Assembly: GCA_030037185.1 (NCBI GenBank)
Contig: JASHRR010001010.1
Span: 1 to 6,001 of the forward strand
DNA: 6,001 bases
Direction of reading: 5' to 3'
Source: Xanthobacteraceae bacterium
Lineage (GTDB): Bacteria; Pseudomonadota; Alphaproteobacteria; Rhizobiales; Xanthobacteraceae
This document shows positions 1-5,180 of the stretch, one piece after another; position 1 is the stretch's first letter, and every line of letters starts with the position of its first letter. Under the pieces are notes generated by a model. It saw only the letters and a program-made list of their open reading frames with translations. It did not search any database and was not told the origin of the DNA. A program made the position numbers and the translations under genes.

Positions 1-66
1 CGTCATGGCGCAGACGGTAAGCATCGAGCGGTGCATGCCTGGAGAAAGAGGCGCGGCGGCGGTCAC
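1..66 (-). CDS. Probable start of an EmrB-type MFS (DHA2) efflux transporter, truncated by window edge
   Basis: The minus strand stays open from the left edge back to a GTG at 66-64. It gives 22 residues ending MHRSMLTVCAMT, which resemble the N-terminus of 14-TM EmrB/QacA drug:proton antiporters just before TM1. The gene directly follows the EmrA-like gene, with 14 nt between its TAG and this GTG, which is the usual emrA-emrB order. Such a pump would sit in the inner membrane and pass substrates to the EmrA-like adaptor. The start is uncertain. A TTG at 78-76 and ATGs at 36-34 and 24-22 are in the same frame, and only a weak GAG lies about 7 nt before the GTG. Too little is present to see any transporter motif, so the call rests mainly on context. 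Confidence 0.5.
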   Translation of the reverse strand, partial: MTAAAPLSPGMHRSMLTVCAMT

Positions 67-80
67 GGCGTTTCTCAAGC

Positions 81-1238
81 CTATCGTGTCGCCATCTTCT
101 CCTCCGCAAGCGAGTCTGACGGTGCGAACACAGAGGCGATCAACTTGCGGAACGATCGGCTTCGACCGGTATCGATCTTCACCGACACGCTCATTCCAGA
201 GCGCAGGTCCTTGGTGTTCTGCTCGGGATCGAATGCGATCCGCACCGGAACACGTTGCACCACTTTCACCCAGTTGCCGGAGGCATTCTGCGGCGGCAGA
301 ATGGCGAATTGCGCACCGGTGCCAGGGCTGACCGAGCTGACCGTGCCGCGGAAGGTGTGGCCCGGAAAGGTATCAACGTCGATTGCGACCTTCTGGCCGA
401 CACGCAGATAGGTGATGTCGGTTTCTTTCGGATTGGCGTCGACCCAGGGGGCAGCGTCGTCGATCACGCCGAACACCGGCGTGCCAGCCATAACGAAGCG
501 GCCGAGTTGGATGTTGTCGACCTGGGTCGCAGTCCCGGAGATCGGCGCGCGCAAGACGGTGTGGTTGAAATCGCGTTCGGCCTGTTCGACTGCAGCCTTA
601 GCCTGCCGGTATGCCGGAAAATCCTCGAGAGGCAAATCCGGATCGCCGAGCAATTGATTGAGGGTCGAAGCTTTCTGCTGCAGGGCGAATTGCGCCATCA
701 GCTGGGCGGTAACGGTCGCCGAGGCGGAATTATCGAGATCGAGCTGCGATCCCGTACTCTTGGCGAGCAGGGCTGCCTTGCGCTCGACATCGCGCTGCTT
801 CAGCTCGACATTCTTCTCGGAGAGCGCAGCCAGGGTGGCGAGCGATTTCACATTGGCTTTGAGATTGGCAAGATCAACGCGCACGCTGGCGAGCTTGGCC
901 TGCGCCTGGGCCAGCGCGAGCTTGAAGGGCTCAGCGTCGATCTCAAAGAGAACCTCTCCCGGTGCAACGTGCTGACCTTCGCGCACCACGATGCGGCTGA
1001 CCTTGCCGGAGATGTCCGGGGTGATGAGAACCTTCTGGGCGCCCACATAAGCGTTATCGGTCGAAATATAGCGGCCGCCCGACAGATAGAATCCGAGGCC
1101 GGCCACCACAGCGATCGCCGGCACGACAATCAGCAGGATCATTCGCAGACGCCCGCGCATGATATTCTTCAAACCTGCGGGTTTTGCGATCGCGGGCTCG
1201 ACGGCCGCGTCCGGAAATTTGAGAAGCTTGTCAGCCAT
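81..1238 (-). CDS. emrA: EmrA/HlyD-family membrane fusion protein (multidrug efflux periplasmic adaptor)
   Basis: This 385-residue protein is the adaptor that links an inner-membrane pump to an outer-membrane channel across the periplasm. A short cytoplasmic N-terminus is followed by one membrane segment (about residues 33-52). Next come the EmrA signature STDNAYV (59-65), a lipoyl/barrel-sandwich half (about 69-105), an alanine/glutamine/leucine-rich coiled-coil hairpin (about 107-225), the second lipoyl half (LRAPISGTATQVDN), and a beta-barrel. The very typical EmrA string ILPPQNASGNWVKVVQRVPV begins at residue 313. The length is normal for EmrA. The ATG at 1238-1236 was chosen because it follows GAGAGA at suitable spacing and opens MADKLLKFPD. 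The frame stays open upstream to 1331, but that part lies inside marR and looks like its shadow. The start overlaps the end of marR by 8 nt, so translation is probably coupled. Substrates cannot be predicted. Confidence 0.93.
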   Translation of the reverse strand: MADKLLKFPDAAVEPAIAKPAGLKNIMRGRLRMILLIVVPAIAVVAGLGFYLSGGRYISTDNAYVGAQKVLITPDISGKVSRIVVREGQHVAPGEVLFEIDAEPFKLALAQAQAKLASVRVDLANLKANVKSLATLAALSEKNVELKQRDVERKAALLAKSTGSQLDLDNSASATVTAQLMAQFALQQKASTLNQLLGDPDLPLEDFPAYRQAKAAVEQAERDFNHTVLRAPISGTATQVDNIQLGRFVMAGTPVFGVIDDAAPWVDANPKETDITYLRVGQKVAIDVDTFPGHTFRGTVSSVSPGTGAQFAILPPQNASGNWVKVVQRVPVRIAFDPEQNTKDLRSGMSVSVKIDTGRSRSFRKLIASVFAPSDSLAEEKMATR

Positions 1239-1710
1239 ACCGTTTCTCTCTCGCGGTTTCGTTCGTTCGGTTCGCAATGGCGCCGCGCAGATTGGTCTTG
1301 AGGATGAGGAGATGGGCAAGAAGCTGTTCAACGGCGGCGGGCTCGACGCCGGCCAGCACGGTCGCCATGATGTCTTGGCCGAGCCGTGCCAGTCCCGCCA
1401 GCACGGGCCGGGCGGCAGGGGTCAGATAAAGCCGTTTGGCGCGCCGATCTTGCGGGTCCGACCGACGCTCGATGAGCCCGCCATCGCATAGACGGTCAAT
1501 CAGCCGGGTGAGGGTGATGGGCTGTAAGTCGAGCGTATCGGCGAGTTCGCACTGCTTTAGGCCCTCGGTATGCTCGACGCGAGCCAGCACCGCCCATTGG
1601 GCCCGCGTCGTTTCGAGATCGCGCGCCCGCTGGTCCGCATAGGTCTTAAGCAGGCGGGCTACGTCAATGATATTGAATGCTATTTCTCGTTCTAGCGACA
1701 TTGTGGGCAT
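1231..1710 (-). CDS. MarR-family transcriptional regulator
   Basis: This 159-residue protein has the MarR winged helix-turn-helix layout. An N-terminal dimerisation helix is followed by helices with RAQWAVLARVEHTEGL (36-51), then ELADTLDLQPITLTRLIDRL (55-74) as the recognition helix-turn-helix. The wing carries the family signature DPQDRRAKRLYLT (85-97), and C-terminal helices complete the dimer interface. MarR proteins usually repress their own operon and neighbouring efflux genes, and release DNA when they bind phenolic or lipophilic ligands. Here it is the first gene of an operon with an EmrA-like adaptor, so a role as local repressor is likely. The start is ambiguous: ATG at 1710 and ATG at 1701 are both in frame, and neither has a convincing Shine-Dalgarno. 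The single Cys54 lies just before the helix-turn-helix; a redox role is not supported by anything else. Confidence 0.93.
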   Translation of the reverse strand: MPTMSLEREIAFNIIDVARLLKTYADQRARDLETTRAQWAVLARVEHTEGLKQCELADTLDLQPITLTRLIDRLCDGGLIERRSDPQDRRAKRLYLTPAARPVLAGLARLGQDIMATVLAGVEPAAVEQLLAHLLILKTNLRGAIANRTNETAREKRYG

Positions 1711-1732
1711 CGGTTATGTCAAGTATGCCACG

Positions 1733-1758
1733 TATAATATAAGCTAGCTTATTTATAT
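1733..1758 (-). promoter_or_regulatory. AT-rich promoter/operator region upstream of marR with a 14-bp perfect palindrome
   Basis: The sequence ATAAGCTAGCTTAT (1739-1752) is a perfect palindrome in an AT-rich island within GC-rich DNA. Its centre is about 36 bp upstream of the first marR ATG. On the minus strand TATTAT (1739-1734) could serve as a -10 box overlapping the palindrome edge, but no good -35 lies at the right distance. MarR dimers bind palindromes of this size over their own promoters, so an autoregulatory operator is the natural reading. Seen: the palindrome and its position. Inferred: that this MarR protein binds it. Confidence 0.55.
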
Positions 1759-1760
1759 GG

Positions 1761-2187
1761 CGAAAAATTGGCCCGTTCTCGCCGTCAATCGCGGCGCGGC
1801 CGATGCCAGTCGATCGGCCAGCGACACGCATTGTGTCCACCTTCGGTGCGAACTGCTTTAGCCGGACGAGGGTTTTGTCAGGCGCGCAGCGCTCCGGACG
1901 GATGCGCGATTGGGCAAACCTCGGCGGTTCCGCCCCGCCGCCAAGCGGTAATCCGAGAAGGACTTGCCCGCGAGCCGGGGCACGCGATTTGAGCCCTGTT
2001 CTCAGGGTCGAAGCCGGCCTTCGCGGACCTCCAGTAGCCCAACCGCAACGCGGGTGTCTTACCCACATTCCCCTGCGCCCGCAGGGCTGATCGACAGCCG
2101 GTCTTTCGGGCAAACCGGCCCGTGACGCCGCGAGCCGATTCGGGCAGATTTGCAGTCCCGCCGCCGGTTCGGCATGCGCCTTCACAC
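1761..2187. other. Gene-free intergenic stretch with clustered GC-rich hairpins
   Basis: No open frame here looks like a protein: those present on both strands have no Shine-Dalgarno and low-complexity, arginine/proline-rich composition. Between 1994 and 2119 there are four short inverted repeats close together: CCCTG/CAGGG (1994-2007), GGGT/ACCC (2052-2064), CCCTGC/GCAGGG (2071-2086, loop GCCC) and GCCGGT/ACCGGC (2097-2119). None is followed by a T-run, so they are not obvious intrinsic terminators. They could be the 5' leader of the downstream gene, an intergenic palindromic repeat family, or decayed mobile DNA. The promoter of the downstream decarboxylase-family gene must lie in this stretch or run through it, but I cannot identify boxes. 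Confidence 0.45.
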
Positions 2188-2199
2188 AAGGAAGCCATC

Positions 2200-2580
2200 A
2201 TGGACAAAGTTAGGTTTGACAAGGGTCTTGAGGTCCGCACCGCTGTGCTCGGCAAGGATTATGTCGAGGCGTCAATGAAGAGCGCCGACGATTTCAATCG
2301 CCCCTTTCAGGAGCTCGTCACCGAGTATTGCTGGGGCGCCGCGTGGGGCAGCGAGGGTCTTTCGCGCAAGACTCGCAGCATGCTCAACATCGCGATGATC
2401 AGCATCCTCAACCGGCCGCATGAATTAAAGCTCCATGTCAAAGGCGCGCTGCGCAACGGCGTCACCAAGGAGGAGATCCGCGAAGTGTTGGTTCAGGTTG
2501 CGATCTATGCCGGCGTTCCGTGCGGCGTCGATGCATTCCGCATCGCCCGCGAGGCGTTCAAAGAGGTGGAGGCGCCTTGA
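2200..2580 (+). CDS. Carboxymuconolactone decarboxylase family protein (PcaC-like)
   Basis: This 126-residue protein has the length and whole-chain pattern of 4-carboxymuconolactone decarboxylase. That enzyme decarboxylates gamma-carboxymuconolactone in the protocatechuate branch of the beta-ketoadipate pathway, in the cytoplasm. Visible features are the N-terminal RFDKGLEVRTAVLG (5-18), the aromatic YCWGAAWG (43-50), and RKTRSMLNIAMISILNR (56-72). The family core follows: HELKLHVKGALRNGVTKEEI (74-93) with His79, then QVAIYAGVPCGVDAFRIA. It lacks the paired-cysteine CxxC of AhpD peroxidases, which favours the decarboxylase-type branch. The ATG at 2200 follows AAGGAAG (2188-2194) with 5 nt spacing; an in-frame GTG at 2122 has no such signal. 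No other pca genes are in the window. The family also contains many members of unknown substrate, so the exact reaction is uncertain even though the family is clear. Confidence 0.9.
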   Translation: MDKVRFDKGLEVRTAVLGKDYVEASMKSADDFNRPFQELVTEYCWGAAWGSEGLSRKTRSMLNIAMISILNRPHELKLHVKGALRNGVTKEEIREVLVQVAIYAGVPCGVDAFRIAREAFKEVEAP

Positions 2581-2931
2581 GGAACCGGCTTGGCCGGAAC
2601 TCCTCCCTTCAGCCGGCCGCAAGGGTGCATCGCGGCCGAGCCTCATTAGGGCCGGGCGACCGTTGGGGTCGTCCCCGTTGCGGACACCGTGCGCAAACCG
2701 CCCGCAAGGGGTCCTCGACCCCATGGCACCGCGCAAAAAGTGCATCCAACATCCGCCTTCTGCAAAAACGGTAATATCGGAGGAGCGCCGCCAACAGCCC
2801 TTCCCTTGGAACGCTGTGAGGCGTACGCTCGCTGGCAATCGGCAAAATAGAATCGCTCGCTCATAATCGTTCACAAACTTGTGGTTCGGCACGAGGCGAA
2901 TGCGCGGGTTAGCCACCGTCGCCCATGCTTG
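2581..2931. other. Intergenic stretch without a supported gene
   Basis: No credible coding region is visible. Directly after the decarboxylase stop there is a small hairpin, CCGGC-TTG-GCCGG (2585-2597). Further on lies a perfect 6-bp stem, GGGGTC-CTC-GACCCC (2708-2722). Neither is followed by a T-run, so termination is possible but weakly supported. A GGAGGA at 2778-2783 looks like a ribosome site but has no start codon after it. The frames open here have the arginine-rich composition of chance GC-rich translation. Confidence 0.4.
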
Positions 2932-3018
2932 CTTTGAGAGCCGCTTTGGTACCTGTCAAATGAAGCGCTCGCCCCTCCCGCATTGCGGAGCAGGGGGCGA
3001 TCGTTGCGAGGAGGAGAG
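2932..3018 (+). promoter_or_regulatory. Leader of the first haem-propeller gene: hairpin plus strong Shine-Dalgarno
   Basis: A 7-bp stem, TCGCCCC (2969-2975) with GGGGCGA (2994-3000), encloses a second stem, CCGC-ATT-GCGG (2978-2988). After it come AGGAGG (3009-3014) and the ATG at 3026. A similar layout precedes the second paralog. Between the two leaders, CTTT-AG (from 2932), TTGGTAC-CTG-CAA (from 2946) and the hairpin arms can be aligned by eye. The shared CTTT and TTGRTA boxes could be promoter elements, but this is a guess. The hairpin does not mask the Shine-Dalgarno as drawn. Confidence 0.45.
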
Positions 3019-3025
3019 AACCACC

Positions 3026-4879
3026 ATGACAGACGTGCGATGCCAATTATTGGCTAGCGTTGCCAGTGTTGTCCTGATCGGAGCCGCGACCACCGCTTCG
3101 GCCGACCAGCTGCTGACCGGCTCGATCACTTCGGCTTCCGGCCAGAAGCTCGAAGGTGTGCAGGTCTCCGCCAAGAAGGAAGGCTCGACCATCACGACGA
3201 GCGTTTATGCGGACGTGAACGGCGAGTACTTTTTCCCCGCCATGGCGGACGGCAAGTACCGCGTGTGGGCGCAGGCACTGGGTTTTGAGACTGCTAAGGG
3301 CGAGGTCGAGCTGAGCGCCACCAAGCACGCGGACTTCAAGCTCACCGCGATTACCGATCCGGAGCAGAAGATCAAGCAGATGCCGTCGGAGATGCTGGCT
3401 GCGGCATTACCTGACGAGACCGAGGCCGATGCGCAGATGAAGCGCATCTTCCACAATCAGTGCACCGGTTGTCACACGCCGGGCTATCCGCTCCAGTTCA
3501 AGTTCGACGAGGCGGGTTGGAACAAGATCATCAACCTGATGAAGGTCGTCGCCAACACTGGCGCCTATCCGGGCCCGAATTCGAAGGCCAACGGCATCAT
3601 CGAATTCAACCGCAAGGACCTCGCCGCCTATCTGGCCCGCGCCCGCGGCCCCGGCGAAACCTCGATGAAGTTCAAGGAACGGCCACGCCCGACCGGCGAA
3701 GCGGCCCGCGTCGTGTGGCAGACCTATGACCTCCCGCTCAACCCCGACACCGGTGCGGGCGTGCTCGGCGCCAAGTATCCGGTCAACGACGGCTACGACT
3801 GGAATCTCGGCACCCCGTCCAAGCTCGGCCAGTTGCCTCATGACGGCGCCATGGGCTTCGACGGCAACCTCTACTACACGGTCAACAACCCGAACCCGGG
3901 CGTCACCGTCGGCAAGGTCGACACCAGGACGGGCGAAGTGAAGTACATCAAGGTCGACCGCAAGGATGGCAGATACGCCGCCACTGCCCATGGCCTCACC
4001 CGCGACGGCAATGGCAACCTGTGGTTTGACGTCGATCCGGGCCGGCGCAGCCTTGGCAAGCTTGATGTTGCGACCGAGAAGGTCAGCGTCTACGAGACGC
4101 CGGCTCCGATGTCGCCGCTCGGCGGCGCGGTGACCCTCGACGTCGACGGCAAGGGCCACATCTGGGCTTCGGCGCCCGACGGCGTCGTTGCGTTCGATCC
4201 GGCGACGGAGAAGTTCACCGACTTCAAGTCGATCCTGCCGTACAAGAACTCCAAGGGCACCAACAGCACCTACGGTGCCGCGGGCGACCGCGACGGCAAC
4301 GGCTGGTGGGCCCAGATGGCGTTCGACACCATCGGCAAGGCTGACATGACTACCGGTAAGACGACGGAAATCTCTCTGCCGTCGCTAAAGGATGAAATGG
4401 CGCGGCTGCCGGAAGCCAAGCGGGCCTTCTATGAGAACTTCGCCGACCGCACCAACGGCAATCCCCTGCCGTGGGCGCAGGGCCCGCGCCGTATGGGCAC
4501 GGACAAGAATGCCGACGTGCTGTGGGTCGGAAATTCATGGGGCGCCTCGCTTGCCCGCATCGACACCAAGACCGGGCAGACCTCGATCATTCCGTTCCCG
4601 GATCCGGCCTATCAGCCCTATCACATCGCGGTCGACCAGAACCACAACGTGTGGGGCAACCTGTGGACCGCCGACCGGCTGGCGAAGTATGACCCGAGCA
4701 AGGGCCAATGGACCCTGTTCGACCTGCCGGTGCGCGGCACCGAAATCCGCCACATCTCGCTGCTTGAGAAGGACGGCGTGACGAAGGTGATCGTGCCGGT
4801 CTATCGCGACAGCATGATGGGCGTGATGACGCTGCGCAGCGACGCCGACATCGCCAAGCTCAAGGCGGCGGCGAACTAG
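3026..4879 (+). CDS. Exported haem c protein: carboxypeptidase-regulatory-like domain, cytochrome c segment and Vgb/NHL-like beta-propeller
   Basis: This 617-residue protein opens with a Sec signal peptide (hydrophobic core about 8-20, likely cleavage TASA|DQ after residue 26), so it acts in the periplasm. Residues 27-107 form a small beta-sandwich of the carboxypeptidase-regulatory-like type (GSITSASGQKLEGVQVSAK, then DVNGEYFFPAMADGKYRVWA). Residues 110-230 hold one c-type haem site, CTGCH (Cys146, Cys149, His150). These are the only cysteines of the mature protein. Met172 and Met214 are candidate sixth haem ligands. From about 265 to the end the chain is a beta-propeller. Blade-like strands DGNxxW or similar occur around Tyr283, Trp333, Trp380, Trp427, Trp500 and Trp543, in the style of virginiamycin B lyase. 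An oxidoreductase or electron-transfer role is inferred; the substrate is unknown. The ATG at 3026 was chosen over an open frame reaching 2879 because of AGGAGG/GGAGAG and the signal peptide that follows. A paralog follows in tandem after about 300 nt. Confidence 0.9.
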   Translation: MTDVRCQLLASVASVVLIGAATTASADQLLTGSITSASGQKLEGVQVSAKKEGSTITTSVYADVNGEYFFPAMADGKYRVWAQALGFETAKGEVELSATKHADFKLTAITDPEQKIKQMPSEMLAAALPDETEADAQMKRIFHNQCTGCHTPGYPLQFKFDEAGWNKIINLMKVVANTGAYPGPNSKANGIIEFNRKDLAAYLARARGPGETSMKFKERPRPTGEAARVVWQTYDLPLNPDTGAGVLGAKYPVNDGYDWNLGTPSKLGQLPHDGAMGFDGNLYYTVNNPNPGVTVGKVDTRTGEVKYIKVDRKDGRYAATAHGLTRDGNGNLWFDVDPGRRSLGKLDVATEKVSVYETPAPMSPLGGAVTLDVDGKGHIWASAPDGVVAFDPATEKFTDFKSILPYKNSKGTNSTYGAAGDRDGNGWWAQMAFDTIGKADMTTGKTTEISLPSLKDEMARLPEAKRAFYENFADRTNGNPLPWAQGPRRMGTDKNADVLWVGNSWGASLARIDTKTGQTSIIPFPDPAYQPYHIAVDQNHNVWGNLWTADRLAKYDPSKGQWTLFDLPVRGTEIRHISLLEKDGVTKVIVPVYRDSMMGVMTLRSDADIAKLKAAAN

Positions 4880-4913
4880 GCAGCGCCGGTAGCCTTGGGT
4901 GAGAAGACGAGGC

Positions 4914-4937
4914 CCGGGCCCCGGCGACGGGGCTCGG
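4914..4937 (+). terminator. Possible terminator or attenuator hairpin after the first paralog
   Basis: A 10-bp stem with one G-U pair (4914-4923 with 4928-4937) is closed by a GCGA tetraloop, a stable GNRA loop. It starts 34 nt after the stop codon. Only TT follows instead of a T-run, so it is not a textbook intrinsic terminator. It could instead stabilise the 3' end of the mRNA or assist Rho-type ending. Confidence 0.4.
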
Positions 4938-5011
4938 TTGGCCGACATGGATACCACCTTGCGTCGAAAACCAAGGGGTTTTCCGGTGACAGGCCTTCCC
5001 TTGCGGCCGGC

Positions 5012-5051
5012 GGTGGCTTACTCTGGCCTACCCGGGCGTAGGAAAGCCGCC
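5012..5051. repeat. Two-part inverted repeat (stem-loop) between the paralogs
   Basis: The outer arms GGTGGCTT (5012-5019) and AAGCCGCC (5044-5051) pair over 8 bp with one G-U. Inside, CCTAC (5027-5031) pairs with GTAGG (5038-5042) around a CCGGGC loop. No T-run follows on either strand, so it is not an obvious terminator. I do not recognise a known riboswitch or repeat family. Confidence 0.45.
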
Positions 5052-5098
5052 CCGGCGGTACAAAAAAGCAATAAAAACAATTAGCAGCGCCTGACCAC

Positions 5099-5173
5099 CT
5101 TTCAGCGTGTGTTGATACTGCAAGCGAATCGCCCTGGCGCCCTGACGCCACCGGGCGAGCGAACCAAGGAGGG
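5099..5173 (+). promoter_or_regulatory. Leader of the second haem-propeller gene: hairpin plus strong Shine-Dalgarno
   Basis: CGCCC (5130-5134) pairs with GGGCG (5153-5157) and TGGCG (5135-5139) pairs with CGCCA (5146-5150), around a 6-nt loop and with a CC bulge. AAGGAGGG (5166-5173) then stands 7 nt before the ATG at 5181. The order CTTT-AG, TTGATAC-TG-CAA, hairpin, Shine-Dalgarno matches the leader of the first paralog. This suggests that the duplication carried its control region along, or that the element is under selection. Confidence 0.45.
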
Positions 5174-5180
5174 AAACACT

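Larger units (their letters stand above)
4880..5098. other. Intergenic spacer between paralogs with several stable inverted repeats
   Basis: The spacer has no supported gene. It carries a GC-rich hairpin at 4914-4937, a GAAAACC/GGTTTTC hairpin (4966-4983, loop AAGG), and a two-part stem at 5012-5051. An A-rich patch follows at about 5061-5080. The two paralogs may therefore be transcribed separately, although read-through cannot be excluded from sequence. Confidence 0.45.

Noticed and set aside
255..1301. Long plus-strand open frame (348 codons) opposite the EmrA-like gene
   Set aside because: It is antisense to a gene with clear EmrA motifs, has no Shine-Dalgarno and shows the composition of a GC-rich shadow frame.
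1239..1331. N-terminal extension of the EmrA-like protein from an ATG at 1331
   Set aside because: The extra 31 residues lie within marR, look like its shadow, and the ATG at 1238 has a better ribosome site and a typical EmrA start.
1733..1738. Perfect TATAAT on the plus strand as a divergent promoter
   Set aside because: No -35 box at 16-18 bp upstream and no plus-strand gene for more than 450 bp; the AT-rich patch is better explained by the marR control region.
2122..2199. GTG start extending the PcaC-like protein by 26 residues
   Set aside because: The added residues do not resemble the family, and AAGGAAG stands directly before the ATG at 2200, which gives the normal family length.
2886..2903. 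Sigma-54-like promoter (GGCACG followed by TGC)
   Set aside because: The distance between the GG and GC elements is 12 bp instead of 10 and the TTGC box is poor.
2425..2916. Minus-strand open frame of 163 codons
   Set aside because: It overlaps the PcaC-like gene antisense and has no ribosome site or recognisable domain.
2879..3025. Upstream start for the first haem-propeller protein
   Set aside because: It would bury the signal peptide behind 49 unrelated residues and run through the leader hairpin; the paralog starts at the equivalent of 3026.
3407..4159. Minus-strand open frame of 250 codons
   Set aside because: Antisense to the cytochrome and propeller coding sequence; its valine/aspartate/alanine-rich composition is typical of a shadow of GC-rich codons.
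3026..4879. Calling the propeller protein a virginiamycin B (streptogramin) resistance lyase
   Set aside because: Only the propeller style matches; the haem c and beta-sandwich domains are not part of Vgb, and I could not place the Vgb catalytic residues.
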